Shown here one piece after another: positions 48,277 through 58,052 of a stretch of DNA of 64,000 nt. The DNA is taken from contig CAWAHD010000002.1 in assembly GCA_963781785.1 (NCBI GenBank), forward strand, positions 1,550,001-1,614,000. The letters are read 5' to 3'. How positions within the stretch are numbered: the first letter of the stretch is position 1; each line of letters begins with the position of its first letter. The notes under the pieces are model-generated. The model did not search any database, was not told the origin of the DNA, and worked only from the letters and a program-made list of their open reading frames with translations. This DNA is from CAWAHD01 sp963781785 (GTDB taxonomy: Bacteria; Planctomycetota; Planctomycetia; Isosphaerales; Isosphaeraceae). Both the position numbers and the translations under genes were made by a program.

Positions 48277-49810
48277 TTACTTGGCCGGGTTCGCCGGGTC
48301 GATTACCGCGCGTTTGGCCGATTTGCCGGCGCGGTCGAGCAACCCCTCCGCCGCGCCGAACAGAAGCGCCACGCGATCCTCTACATAAGCGCGTGGGACA
48401 GCGTCCGTGACGCGCGCGACGTCGCCAGACGCGGCAAGTCGCCGTGCGGCGTCATGAAGAACCTCCTCCTGCTGCCCGGACTTCAAGGTGATCCGCAGGG
48501 CGTTGCCAGCGTCACCGGCTTTCAGAAGTGCCTCGGCGATGTAACCCCTGATCGTGTTCGCCGCGCGGGGGTACCGTTGCGCCAAACGCAACGCCCCATC
48601 GAGGTCTCCGGCACCCGCCTTGACCTTGGCCATATGCATGTAGGCTAACCAGAGCACGTCGGATTCCGGTAGCTCTGCCAGAGTCCGCAGCGAGTCCTCC
48701 GGCATTCCCGCATCGGCCTGCGACTGCGCGACAGCGGTCAGTGCCGAATCCCGCCACATGCCGGGCCGCTCGCCTCGCGCGGCGACCTTGGCCCTCTCGA
48801 ACGTACGCTTGGCGGCATCCGTCAGCCTCAGCTTCGCCTGACAGGCGGCGACTTTCCCGCGGTTTTTCTGGCGATTCACCGCGCCCGGCACAAGCTCGAC
48901 CTGACTTAACACCGCAGACGGCCCTTTGTCGACGATGACCACCGCTTCCGCAGTCGCGACGGCCTGCTCCAGCCAGTTCGCAGCGGCGTCCCGGTCGCCG
49001 ACTGCCGCACGCGCGTCGGCCGGCAAGATGATCATGTCGATGCGATACCAGACCTCGGCAATTCGATTGACGCCGGCTTCGGCCTTCTCGAGTGCCCGTC
49101 TCGCCTCGGGCAAGTGGCCGGCCTTGGATTCGGCGCCGGCGAAGGCCATCCACGTCTTGGGGACGGCGCTCCCCTCGACTCTGTCGGCGATGCGGCACGC
49201 TTTGTTCACCCGGCCCGCCTTGGCCTCGGCTTCGACGATACGGAACCAGGCCCACTACCGATCCTTTGGTTCGTCGATCAGATCGGCAGTCGCCTGGGCC
49301 TGCGGCAAGAAACCGAGCCGGGCGTCGGTCGCGGCGACTTTGCTTTAGCTGATTTTCCGCATCGTGAGGTCGGGCTCGGCAAGAGCTCGTGAAACTGCCA
49401 ACTGGAGCGCGGCCAAAGACTCGTCGACACGACCGATTCCACGCAGGCCCTCGGCGATTTCGATCGAGAGATCGACATTGAGCGACGGATAATCAGAGAC
49501 CTTCGGCGAGCTGGCCAGGGCCTCGGCGAATGCCTCACCCGCCCACTCCTTGCGGTGCGACTTTGCCAGAGCTTGACCCGCATGAAGCCAGGGCCGCGGC
49601 GACGCCATCCGTATAGCGATACCCACCCGTCGGGCTCGCTTTATACTGCGAATCGAGCACCCGCTGCGCTTGATGTAACAGGTCGCGCGCGATCTCCAAC
49701 TCCCGGCCGTCAGAGGGGCGGGCGTCCTCTGGCCCGGCGAGCGCGACCTCGGCGAGTGACGAGCCGATGACGAAGCAAAGTATCAGTATGCGCGAAATCG
49801 CAGTCATCAT
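48277..49810 (-). pseudogene. TPR-like secreted protein with a frameshift and two in-frame stops
   Basis: The start near 49810 gives a signal peptide (I-S-R-I-L-I-L-C-F-V-I-G-S-S-L-A). A helical repeat protein follows. One base is lost near 49575. TAA at 49345-49347 and TAG at 49255-49257 interrupt the same frame, where base changes alone would restore A-W-F-R-I-V-E-A-E-A-K-A-G. The long open part (48277-49209) has degenerate TPR-like helices (A-R-R-A-L-E-K-A-E-A, A-A-N-W-L-E-Q-A). Nonsense changes plus a frameshift show true decay. Confidence 0.75.
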
Positions 49811-50282
49811 TCTCGGCGGGGTCTTGGTCGGGCGTCGTTGCCGAGGCAACGGAGTCCCATCTGCTCCAGTTAAAGGAGCGTTCTGCCTCGCGGTCGCTGG
49901 ACGGTTTTCGACCTCGCGATTGGTACTTTGGATGATACCGCGCCGAGGGGCTCGTCACACTACCTTTGATCCCCCAGCGACCGATCTGCCGGACGTGGAC
50001 GTAGCCTTTCTTCACCGAATCCTCGGCTAGCGCATGAGTGGGGATCAAGATCGAGTTCCTGATGCGCATCGGCGACAAGCGAGCAGTCTGCGACGAAATC
50101 GAATCGGCGATCCAGCTTGCCGTGGCTCAAGACGATGGCGACGCACTCTTTGATTCCGTCGAATTCTTCTCCGAGCCCAAGGCAACCGAGTTGGGAGAAC
50201 GCGGGCGAGGCATTGCGCTTCGGGCGCACGAATCCTGAGCGACAAGACAAAAAAACTTCGTCATTTCGTGCGCAAACCAACG
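49811..50282. other. About 0.47 kb without a recognised gene
   Basis: No frame with a recognisable motif. A 66-codon frame near 50038 is open, but there is no support for it. Confidence 0.35.
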
Positions 50283-50771
50283 TCACCGGGCCACCGCCAG
50301 TCGGACCGTGTAGGCGCCGGGCACCCGAGGCAATTGAGCGGGGTGGCGGTTCGGATCGGGATTTGCCGTGTCGTTGGTGTACCACGCAAGGCTCAGGGTC
50401 GACCCGGCGCGCTCATAGACGGCCCGAGTGAGTCCGTCCCAGCCGTTCGCTGGTACCGAACCCTCACGCATTGGGAATCGGATATTCATCCGCATGGGAA
50501 AAGCCCTGGCATCAAGCCGGAAGCGCGCTGTCGAATCCGGCTCCCCCGCTTGCTGAAATGTGAGCGTCATGGCCACGCCGTCGATCGCCACTGTATCCCC
50601 CGGCGCAATGGGCAGCGGTTTTCCGTCGACTTCGCGAGACACGATGTGCCACGTTCCGTGCAGGTCAATCCGCTCGGCCGCTCCTGGCAGAAAGTGCTGG
50701 TGGAGCACCGCCAAGGCCGTTGCCGATGCAGTGCCCAGCAGGGTGAGTCCGATCCGACGGGTAAGGGTCAT
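50283..50771 (-). CDS. TIGR03067-like secreted planctomycete protein
   Basis: 162 residues starting at ATG 50771, which overlaps the stop of the upstream gene as ATGA. A signal/anchor segment (I-G-L-T-L-L-G-T-A-S-A-T-A-L-A) is followed by L-H-G-T-W-H-I-V-S-R-E-V-D-G-K, the opening of the TIGR03067 domain, and ends with P-G-A-Y-T-V-R-L. The role of this planctomycete-rich domain is unknown. It is probably co-translated with its neighbour. Confidence 0.75.
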   Translation of the reverse strand: MTLTRRIGLTLLGTASATALAVLHQHFLPGAAERIDLHGTWHIVSREVDGKPLPIAPGDTVAIDGVAMTLTFQQAGEPDSTARFRLDARAFPMRMNIRFPMREGSVPANGWDGLTRAVYERAGSTLSLAWYTNDTANPDPNRHPAQLPRVPGAYTVRLAVAR

Positions 50772-51067
50772 CCGGCTGTCCCTGATCTGGTCGTGCGGGT
50801 TGCCTCGCGGCGGATGCTCTCGTTCATTGCCTTCTGCTTCGCAATTGCCTCGCGTCGCGCAATCTCGAGATAGAGTTCCTCGAGCGTCGGCCCCGAGTGG
50901 GACGCCGTCCTGAATACCGCGTAAGCAACCGCGAGGACGGGCAACGCGTAAAGGTACGCCCACCCTGGGATCTGCACCCAGTGAGCGACCGGCAAGACGA
51001 GGAGGATGCACGTCCCAAGTGCCGCAACGAAATGGCCATAAAGTCTTGCCAGCGCTTGAATCGTCAT
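50768..51067 (-). CDS. Small two-helix membrane protein
   Basis: 99 residues from ATG 51067, following GGGAGG. Two hydrophobic stretches (about residues 10-28 and 35-51) are followed by an amphipathic tail (E-E-L-Y-L-E-I-A-R-R-E-A-I-A-K-Q). The stop overlaps the start of the TIGR03067-like gene. Function unknown. Confidence 0.65.
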   Translation of the reverse strand: MTIQALARLYGHFVAALGTCILLVLPVAHWVQIPGWAYLYALPVLAVAYAVFRTASHSGPTLEELYLEIARREAIAKQKAMNESIRREATRTTRSGTAG

Positions 51068-51550
51068 GACGGCCCTCCCGGAGCGAATGGAAGAAGGTTT
51101 ACAAAGGTATTCGTTCGGAATCGGTCAAGCTTTCAGCCTGAGATGGAGAAGGCCGGACTTTCGACCCGACTTCTCGCATTACGGTGCGGATGCACGACAG
51201 CAAACAACCGAATCGCGAGCGGATCGCGAACGACAAGAATCATACGCGGTCCCTCCTCTCCCTGGAGCCAGCAGGCACGCGGAGTGGTTGGCCGATCGCT
51301 CCGGATCTCACACCAAAGACGCAGCCAAACGGCCGCTCCGGGCGAATGGCATCGTCCCCGATCGCTCGCACGCACGCCAGACGGCGATTTCACGCGGATC
51401 CTAACCGAGCAGGAAACTGCGCCACCGTTCTGGCCGCTCGAATAAAGAACATGTTCTTGTTTGGCCCCGCCCAGGCAAATCCCCACGCGGAGTCGGCCGG
51501 GGGGCAATCGCCGATTGATCCGGTGCATGAATGGGGCGAGAATCGGTCTG
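51068..51550. other. About 0.48 kb without a recognised gene
   Basis: Divergent region between the membrane pair and the methyltransferase. Frames are open on both strands but give no recognisable protein. Confidence 0.35.
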
Positions 51551-52156
51551 ATGACCACCGAGTCGACCTTCCGGGCAGTTGCCATTGCGAGCATCGCCCT
51601 GAGTCTGCCGATCGGCCTTTACTACCGAATCAAGTCCCAAGCGACCGGGGAACGCCTGGCCCGAAAGGAAGAAGGCGTGCTCGTCATGTTGGGCCTCCGG
51701 CTGTGCGGCATCCTGGCCTGGGCCTTGTTCGCCGGCTACTTGATCAGGCCGGACTCGGTATCTTGGTGTTCGCTTGCACTGCCCGCATGGCTCCGCTGGG
51801 CGGGTGCGCCGCTCGGCCTTTTTGTCGTACCTCCCCTTTTGTTCTGGACGTTTCACAGCCTCGGCAAGAACCTCACCGACACGGTTGTCACCCGGCGTGA
51901 GCACATCCTGGTCACCTGCGGACCGTACCGCTGGGTGCGCCAGCCGTTCTATGTTGTCGGTTTCCTTTGGTTGCTCTCGCTCAGCTTGTTGACCGCGAAC
52001 TGGCTGCTCGCCCTCCTCGGTGCTGCGGTTGTGACGATGCTCGCCGCCCGAACACGGGTCGAAGAGGTCAAACTGGCCGAGAGGTTCGGCGATGAGTATC
52101 GGGCCTACGTGCGGCGGACGGGGAAGTTCTTCCCCTTTTTGGGCCGCAGGCTTTAG
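51551..52156 (+). CDS. Isoprenylcysteine-carboxyl-methyltransferase-like (ICMT) membrane protein
   Basis: 201 residues with about five helices. The C-terminal core has G-P-Y-R-W-V-R-Q-P-F-Y, the SAM-binding pattern of ICMT/PEMT membrane methyltransferases, and R-V-E-E-V-K-L-A-E-R-F-G-D-E-Y-R-A-Y, the usual end. Substrate unknown in bacteria. The start M-T-T-E-S-T-F is chosen because the upstream residues are random-looking. Confidence 0.82.
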   Translation: MTTESTFRAVAIASIALSLPIGLYYRIKSQATGERLARKEEGVLVMLGLRLCGILAWALFAGYLIRPDSVSWCSLALPAWLRWAGAPLGLFVVPPLLFWTFHSLGKNLTDTVVTRREHILVTCGPYRWVRQPFYVVGFLWLLSLSLLTANWLLALLGAAVVTMLAARTRVEEVKLAERFGDEYRAYVRRTGKFFPFLGRRL

Positions 52157-52343
52157 CGTTTCGTGATTGGTTCGGACCAGGCGCCGCGATCGGCGGCGGT
52201 TGGTGCAGCGATGGGCCACGGCAAGCAACGCCGAAGGCGCGGCATGGCGCGTGCCTGGTCTCAGTTTGTGGCCAACCTTGGCGCGATTCCATTCACAAGG
52301 CCCCATCTTGCAAACGGCAACGTAGAGCATCTGTCGGATCGAA

Positions 52344-52930
52344 GGCCGGCTGGTCGACGAGATCGTCGCGGCCTATCTCCAGGACGATGCCGACGGCCAG
52401 CCGCCCGATCGCGTCGCAATCCTGGCCAGCCATCAATCGAGTTCAAGGCTCCCGGTTCCAACGGCGCGTTCAGAGCCATGGCCGTGACCCCAGGCCTGTC
52501 GACTTTCATCGAGCAGAACGAAAACAGCCCGGTCAACGTCTACGACTGGGCCACCGGCACGACTCGCCGGCAGATCATCCGCGGCGATTCGAAGCGTCAG
52601 AGCTTGTACCGGGACCCGCTCGAAGCGTCGCGGATCCATTCCATCGATGCTCAGACCGGAAAGGTCGAGCGAGTGCTGGATGAGCCCACCGAACGGATCG
52701 TGGCCGTCGCGTTCGGGCCCCGATCCGCGCAGTTGACCACGGCCACTGGCAACCAGGTCATACGAGTTTGGGACCTGGCCATTGGCCAGGACGTTCAGTC
52801 GTACAGTCACCCGGGCACGACGATGATGCGAGCCTTCTTGTCGATGGACGGCCGCCGGTTCGTCTTCCTCTCTAGCGGCAAAGTCCAGATCTGGGCCCTG
52901 GCTCGATTGCCGCTTCTGGGGGCAAATTGA
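52344..52930 (+). pseudogene. Kinase-WD40 relic with the kinase domain deleted
   Basis: From 52344 a frame reads R-L-V-D-E-I-V-A-A-Y-L-Q-D-D-A-D-G and D-R-V-A-I-L-A-S-H, the N-terminal signature of planctomycete kinases. It is joined near 52445 to WD40 material: Y-D-W-A-T-G-T-T-R-R, then H-S-I-D-A-Q-T-G-K-V and V-I-R-V-W-D-L-A-I-G-Q, ending K-V-Q-I-W-A-L. The kinase catalytic domain is absent. This mirrors the relic at 39470-39970. Confidence 0.68.
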
Positions 52931-53119
52931 TCGGCAGATAGGAGGGTTCTCTTTGAAGCATCACGGCATCGACGACCACGGCGAACACAGCAGCCTCCGA
53001 AAGCGCGAGCATTTCAGTTGGCGCGTTGGCGGCCCGCTTACCGGACAGCCGATTGCGGTGGCACCTGCTTTGCAGGAGAGAATCCCAGGATTTCGTGACC
53101 AAATAACCGGAGATTCACC

Positions 53120-53431
53120 ATGCCCCGTGGCGACAAGTCAAAGTATACTGACAAGCAAAAGCGTCAGGCTCAGCACATTGAGGAACGTTACGAGTCGCGC
53201 GGCGTCTCCGAGAAGGAGGCCGCATCGCGCGCCTGGGCAACGGTCAACAAGGAAACCGGCGGCGGAAACAAGTCCGGCAGCGGACGTGACGTTCCCGATA
53301 CGCACGTTTCCAGCAAACGAGGCGGTCGAATCGGCGGCGCGGCGTCGGCATCACGCTCACTTGAGCAGAAGTCAGCCTCCGCGAAGAAGGCCGCTGCGAC
53401 CCGCAAACGGAACAGGGCGCGGAAAGCCTAA
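53120..53431 (+). CDS. Small basic protein of the plasmid-stabilisation-like type
   Basis: 103 residues, very rich in Lys, Arg, Ser and Gly. It begins M-P-R-G-D-K-S-K-Y-T-D-K-Q-K-R and has G-V-S-E-K-E-A-A-S-R-A-W-A-T-V-N-K-E-T-G-G-G, the pattern of short proteins annotated as plasmid stabilisation or stress proteins. The tail resembles a histone-like Lys/Ala-rich region (S-A-S-A-K-K-A-A-A-T-R-K-R). A GGAG site precedes ATG 53120. Nucleic-acid binding is plausible. Confidence 0.75.
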   Translation: MPRGDKSKYTDKQKRQAQHIEERYESRGVSEKEAASRAWATVNKETGGGNKSGSGRDVPDTHVSSKRGGRIGGAASASRSLEQKSASAKKAAATRKRNRARKA

Positions 53432-53532
53432 TCGCCTAACCGAGCGATCAGCGGTCGACCCGCTGGCACGGAGCAGTTCCAGGCCGCTGGCCAGTGGTGG
53501 TTCCTGGGTGCCCGCCGGGCGCCGGCTATCGG

Positions 53533-54414
53533 TCAGCGGTCCGCTGGAGCAGCTCCACGTCCTGAGGCAGTCGTGCCGAACGAGTGGCGGAGAGTCATCT
53601 GGGGTTTGAGGGGTGTCGCCTTGCCTTCGAGAAAATCGACCGCCCAAACAAGCGTCTTGTCGAGCCGCGCCTCCAGGCCAGAGGCGGTTGCTCGCGCGAA
53701 GGCATATTGCCAGCGCGCACGCCCGTTCTGGCGAACGACCTCCAGCAACAGGATGGCCTCCGGGTCAGTCCCCTGGACAAAGGCAAACACTCCACCGTCA
53801 GGCCAGCCCGGGTCCGCTCGCGGCGCCTCACTGCGCTCAGCAGGGTAGAGCCGCTTGGGAAGCAGGCGCAACTCTTCGCGGTCCGATTTGTCCGGCTTCC
53901 AACCCGTCATCGTGACTTTGAAGCGGTCGGCGAGAGCCTTCATGTGCCGGAGCCGGGCAGCCGGGGCATCCACAGGCGCAGGAGCGCCCGGCATGTCTTT
54001 GAATTCGACTCCGGGGGTCTCGGGCGACCAGATCACGCGGCCCCCATTGCGCGCCACCAGTTTCGCGCCGCGCGACAATGACGCAAAGTCGTGGACCAGG
54101 TCCCCTTCCCACGGGTAGATGCTTGCCAAGGCCTCCGGCCGCCCCTGGTTGACCCACAAGACGAACACGCCTTCGGATTCCTGGTTCCCTCGTGTCGCGT
54201 TCCGCCAGCGCAACACGCGATGCGGCGTCATCGCTTCGAAGGCGCTCGGGTCGACGAACACCGGGTACCAGCTCACCGCCTCCTCCACCATCGCCTTGAT
54301 GGCCTTCGACTCCTCATTGCCCTTGTCAACGACCTGGGCGCGCGCTCGCACTGGGCCGGAGAGAATCAGAACGCACGCCAGGGTGAAGATCCAGCCGGAT
54401 CGTTTTCTCATCAT
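53533..54414 (-). CDS. Secreted planctomycete protein, paralogue B (intact)
   Basis: 293 residues, ATG 54414 after AGGAGG, with a signal peptide (W-I-F-T-L-A-C-V-L-I-L-S-G-P). It shares the two-part layout of paralogues A and C: a first half with a V-F-V-L-W-V core, then M-K-A-L-A-D-R-F-K-V and E-L-R-L-L-P-K-R-L-Y, then D-G-G-V-F-A-F-V-Q-G-T-D-P-E-A-I-L-L-L-E and W-Q-Y-A-F-A-R. It is clearly more divergent than A and C are from each other. Function unknown. Confidence 0.72.
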   Translation of the reverse strand: MMRKRSGWIFTLACVLILSGPVRARAQVVDKGNEESKAIKAMVEEAVSWYPVFVDPSAFEAMTPHRVLRWRNATRGNQESEGVFVLWVNQGRPEALASIYPWEGDLVHDFASLSRGAKLVARNGGRVIWSPETPGVEFKDMPGAPAPVDAPAARLRHMKALADRFKVTMTGWKPDKSDREELRLLPKRLYPAERSEAPRADPGWPDGGVFAFVQGTDPEAILLLEVVRQNGRARWQYAFARATASGLEARLDKTLVWAVDFLEGKATPLKPQMTLRHSFGTTASGRGAAPADR

Positions 54415-54588
54415 GACAACCTCCTACACGGGAGCCCACGGTACGCATTGCCCGTTAGGACCAGAAGAACGACATCCTGAAGCGACATTGTAACCGGCCA
54501 TCTGGTCAGCCGGGACGAACGCGGATTCCCCGAGATGTCGCACGCGACGTTCGTCGACAGTATGAGACAGATGGGCGATCCGCCCTCA

Positions 54589-55988
54589 TCACGGTTGAGC
54601 ACGCGCGGAGTCGGTTGCACTGTTTGCCTCCAAAATGAGCCAGGTTGCCGCCAGGAAGGCGATCGGTCCGATGTGGAACAGCAGGCGAGGCATGGCGGAG
54701 CTGAGGTGCCAGTCGAGGGGATGCGGCGTGAGCTGAAACATCACGATGTAAACCAGAAGCTGGGCCGCCGGGAAGACCCAGAGCAACCAGAGCTCCCGGT
54801 GCTTTAGCCACGGCCACAGAGTTAACAGGGTAAGGGCGCAGCCCCACCACATCCATCCCCACAAGGGATCGTCAAGGCGGTTCCGAAGGAACTGCACGAT
54901 CACCGCTGTACGGTTCCCGTCGGTTAAGGGCGCGATCGTGATCAACTCGAGCAACCTCGTTGGGACCGGGTAAAAGACGTACTGGAGCCTGAGCGACGCG
55001 AGGCCCGGAACGAGCCCGAGAGCGAAGAGCGCGAAGTTGCCCACAGCCCGCCGGCCTCCCCCACGTATGAGCGACCAGAGCGTTGCCAGCGCGGCGCCGA
55101 TTGCGACCAAGACCAGCGCGGCTTTTCCTTCGTCCTTGCAGAACGCAGCAGCTCCCCAAAACAGGCCTGCCAGCAAAAGCCAGGGCCGCCGCCCTTGACG
55201 CACCGCCAGCGCCAGGCAACCGATGCCGGCGACAAGGAACGCCGCGAGCGGCCGATCGGCGTATTGCCACGCGTCTGCCTGCGACCACTCCTCGGGAATC
55301 AGCGCGAAGAAAATGCCGAAGACCCAGGGCCAGCCGCTGCGCGGATAGGCCGCCTGCGTGAATCCGACGATCAGAAGGAGTATGCACACCTGAGTCAGCA
55401 AGGCGACTCCCACCGGCGACAAGGCCACACAACGGCCCTCCGGAAGCCACCCGTAAACGATCAGGCTCGGCAAGAGGTCGGGACAATACGGGTGCGACCA
55501 TTCCAGGACCGGGTCGAACGCCCGGGTCCACTCCTCCGGGCACAAATAGAAGAACCGCGCTCGCTGGCTCCAGATCGAAAACGCATCCCAGTAGCCGGCG
55601 GGGTTGTTCACTCCGATGTCGAGCCCGTGGGCCAGCCATACGCCCAGAATCGCCGCGAAAGCTGCCACACCGAGCCAGTAGAACACTCGCTCCCCGCGCC
55701 GCCCCGGTTCGGCCACCCGAAGCGGCGCATTCTCGTCCGGTCGCCAGATCGATTGAATCAGACAAAGGCCAAGCGCGGCCGCGGCGGTGCCGGCGACCAC
55801 CGCGCCGCGATGCTTCGGCGCAGCGCGGTGGCCCAGAATGTGGTCATCCCGCTGAACGCCGCCCCGGCTGCCCACGCCAGGCCCCAGCGCAGCGTAAGCG
55901 GCGTGTGTTTCCAAGCCGCGCCCAGGACCGCGCGGCAGATCGCGTAGCCGACGACCCAGGAGAGCACGAATGCGGCCAAAGTGGCCAT
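54589..55988 (-). CDS. Polytopic membrane glycosyltransferase-like protein, frameshifted
   Basis: The N-terminus (about 55815-55988) starts M-A-T-L-A-A-F-V-L-S-W-V-V-G-Y with two helices. The body (54589-55810) has about nine helices, with W-D-A-F-S-I-W-S-Q-R-A and Y-A-D-R-P-L-A-A-F-L and A-F-C-K-D-E-G-K-A-A in positions like those of polyprenyl-phosphate-dependent (GT39/GT-C) enzymes. The frames join by one base near 55815. The exact family is not certain, so a specific substrate is not proposed. Confidence 0.65.
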
Positions 55989-56004
55989 CCCCGATCTCCT
56001 CGAG

Positions 56005-56461
56005 TCAAGAACCCGGCCGTGCCAGGACCAGGCCCCTACCGAAGTTGCGGACGGGTGTCAGGCCCTCGCGCTTGAGCACCCGCTCGGCCTGTTCGGGCGT
56101 CGCGCAGTCGACCACGACCAGCGGGTGAACTGCATCAGGGCGAAGCAACGACGGCGGCAGCAGACCCTGTGCCATGTAGTACCGCTGGACCCGGTCGAAC
56201 CCACTTGGATCGAGCGCAGCGCGCCAACGGTCTGAACTGTCGTGCTCGGCGAAGTAGCCAACCTCGCGCATGCCGTTCAGCTCCCTGGCGAGACCCTCGT
56301 AGCGGTGTGCCAAGCCTGGGTCCAGCTCCTCGGGAGTCATGCGCGCAAGCGACACCCACCGCGCGATCCGCTGGCCCGTGACGGCGTACTCCCCGCCGGG
56401 CCGTTCGTAAAGCCTCCAGGCCGAGACGGCGACTGCAGACGCCAGCAGGCCCCAGGTAAGC
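56005..56461 (-). pseudogene. Small membrane-anchored protein truncated by the IS66-family element
   Basis: The frame is open to the IS end: W-G-L-L-A-S-A-V-A-V-S-A-W-R-L-Y (a membrane helix), then E-Y-A-V-T-G-Q-R-I-A-R-W and a soluble C-terminus with E-L-D-P-G-L-A-H-R-Y and V-V-V-D-C-A-T-P-E-Q-A-E. The intact start is missing: the frame meets a TGA at the IS junction. A start M-R-I-R-P-Y-P-A-W-G lies just beyond the right IS end (near 58018) and may be its lost N-terminus. Function unknown. Confidence 0.6.
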
Positions 56462-57986
56462 GTTCACAGTCTGGGGTTGTCGTTTGCGAATGACGCAATT
56501 ATTCTACCTGCATGGCATGGACGCCCCCGATTCCAGAACCCCTGTGGCAGACGGCTTCGCCCGAGGTCCAAGCGGCGATTCTTGCGCTCGTCGAGTTCTA
56601 CGAACTGCGCCTTGCCAAACTTGAAGCGCGCGTCAACGATCTCGAGAATCGGCTGAAGCTCAACTCCACCAACTCGTCGAAGCCCCCATCCTCTGATCCG
56701 ATCGGAATGAAGCGCAAGCCCCCGGCTTCTCCCAGCGGAAAGAAACGCGGCGGGCAGCCCGGACATCGTAAGGCCCACCGCGCCTTGGTCCCACCCGAAA
56801 AGATTCGCGGGACGACCCACTGTAAGCCGACTGCTTGCCGCCGATGCGGTCATGAACTCTGCGGCGACGACCCCGAACCCTTGATCCATCAAGTCGCCGA
56901 ACTGCCCAAGATCGAGCCGATCGTCGATGAGTATCGGCTCCATCGTCTGACCTGCCCTGGCTGCGGCGAGACGACCTGCGCTGCCTTGCCACCGGGCGTC
57001 CCCACTGGATGCTTCGGCCCGTACCTTCAGGCGGTGCTGGCCGTGCTCGCGGGGGCCTATCGCCTCAGCAAGCGTCAGATCCAGCAGTTGGTAAGCGACC
57101 TGTTTACTCTTTCGATCTCCACCGGGATGGTCTCCAAGCTGGAACGGCAGTCGGCCATCGCCCTTGAAGCCCCTTACAACGAACTCGCGACTTCGGTCCA
57201 TAAGTCCTCGGTGGTTAATATCGACGAGACGTCGTGGCGTGAGAATCGTCACAAGGCTTGGCTGTGGGCCACGGTGACCAGCTTTTGCACGGTCTTTACC
57301 ATCGCCAAAAGTCGTAGTGGCGAAGTCGCGGCGGCTCTCTTGGGGAGCAAAGACGATCAGGTCGTCGGCAGTGACCGGTTCAGCGCGTATGAGTGGATCA
57401 AGGCATTCGGGCGTCAAGTCTGCTGGGCGCATCTCGCCGAGACTTCCAAGCGATGATCGACCGGGGTGGTGAAGGCGAGAGCATCGGACAGCGGTTGCTT
57501 TCGTTGTCGAACCGGCTGTTCCGCCACTGGCACCGAGTGCGCGACGGAACTTTGCCTTGGAATGCGTTTCAAGAGCGGATGCACCGCTTGCGTCGGGAGG
57601 TCAAGCAAACCCTTCTGGAAGGGTCGAGGTGCCCGTGCGCGAAAACGGCGGCCACGTGCTTCGAGCTTCTCAAGGTGGAAGAAGGTCTGTGGACCTTCGC
57701 GCGGGTCCAGGGAATCGCACCGACGAACAACGTTGTGGAACGAGCGTTGCGGCATGCGGTGATCTGGAGGCGGATCAGCGGCGGGACCGACAGTGTGCAT
57801 GGGAGCCGATTCGTCGAGCGAATGCTGACAGTGGTGGCGACCTGTAGGCAACAGGGCCACAACGTCTTGGATTACCTGACTTCGTGCTTTGAAGCAGACC
57901 GTCGTGGCCACGCCCTTCCCTCTCTTTTGCGACTCACCCGGACGCGATCCAAAGTTGCTTGATTCGACCTACCCCACCCTATGAAC
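56462..57986 (+). mobile_element. IS66-family insertion sequence
   Basis: About 1.5 kb carrying one transposase gene. The ends pair imperfectly: GTTCACAGTCTGGGGTTGTCG at the left (56462-56483 region) against the inverse of 57965-57986, which begins GTTCATAGGGTGGGGTAGGTCG. There is no obvious 8-base duplication. There is no TnpA/TnpB accessory gene, so it belongs to the single-gene type. Confidence 0.75.
56512..57962 (+). CDS. IS66-family transposase, frameshifted
   Basis: The N-terminus has a coiled coil (L-A-K-L-E-A-R-V-N-D-L-E-N-R-L), then N-S-S-K-P-P-S-S-D-P, and a zinc-finger region (C-R-R-C-G-H, C-P-G-C-G). The catalytic part has V-V-N-I-D-E-T-S-W-R. The frame breaks near 57437-57442: one C is missing, and restoring it gives C-W-A-H-L-R-R-D-F-Q-A-M. 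The rest includes N-N-V-V-E-R-A-L-R. Restored length is about 483 residues. It cannot be active if the break is real. Confidence 0.87.
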
Positions 57987-58052
57987 GGCTACGGCCCCAG
58001 GCAGGGTAGGGGCGAATTCTCATTTCTTTATGCTCTCCAGGCGTATTGAGCG

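Noticed and set aside
56462..57986. Eight-base target duplication for the IS66 element
   Set aside because: The flanking octamers on the two sides do not match under any end placement tried by eye.
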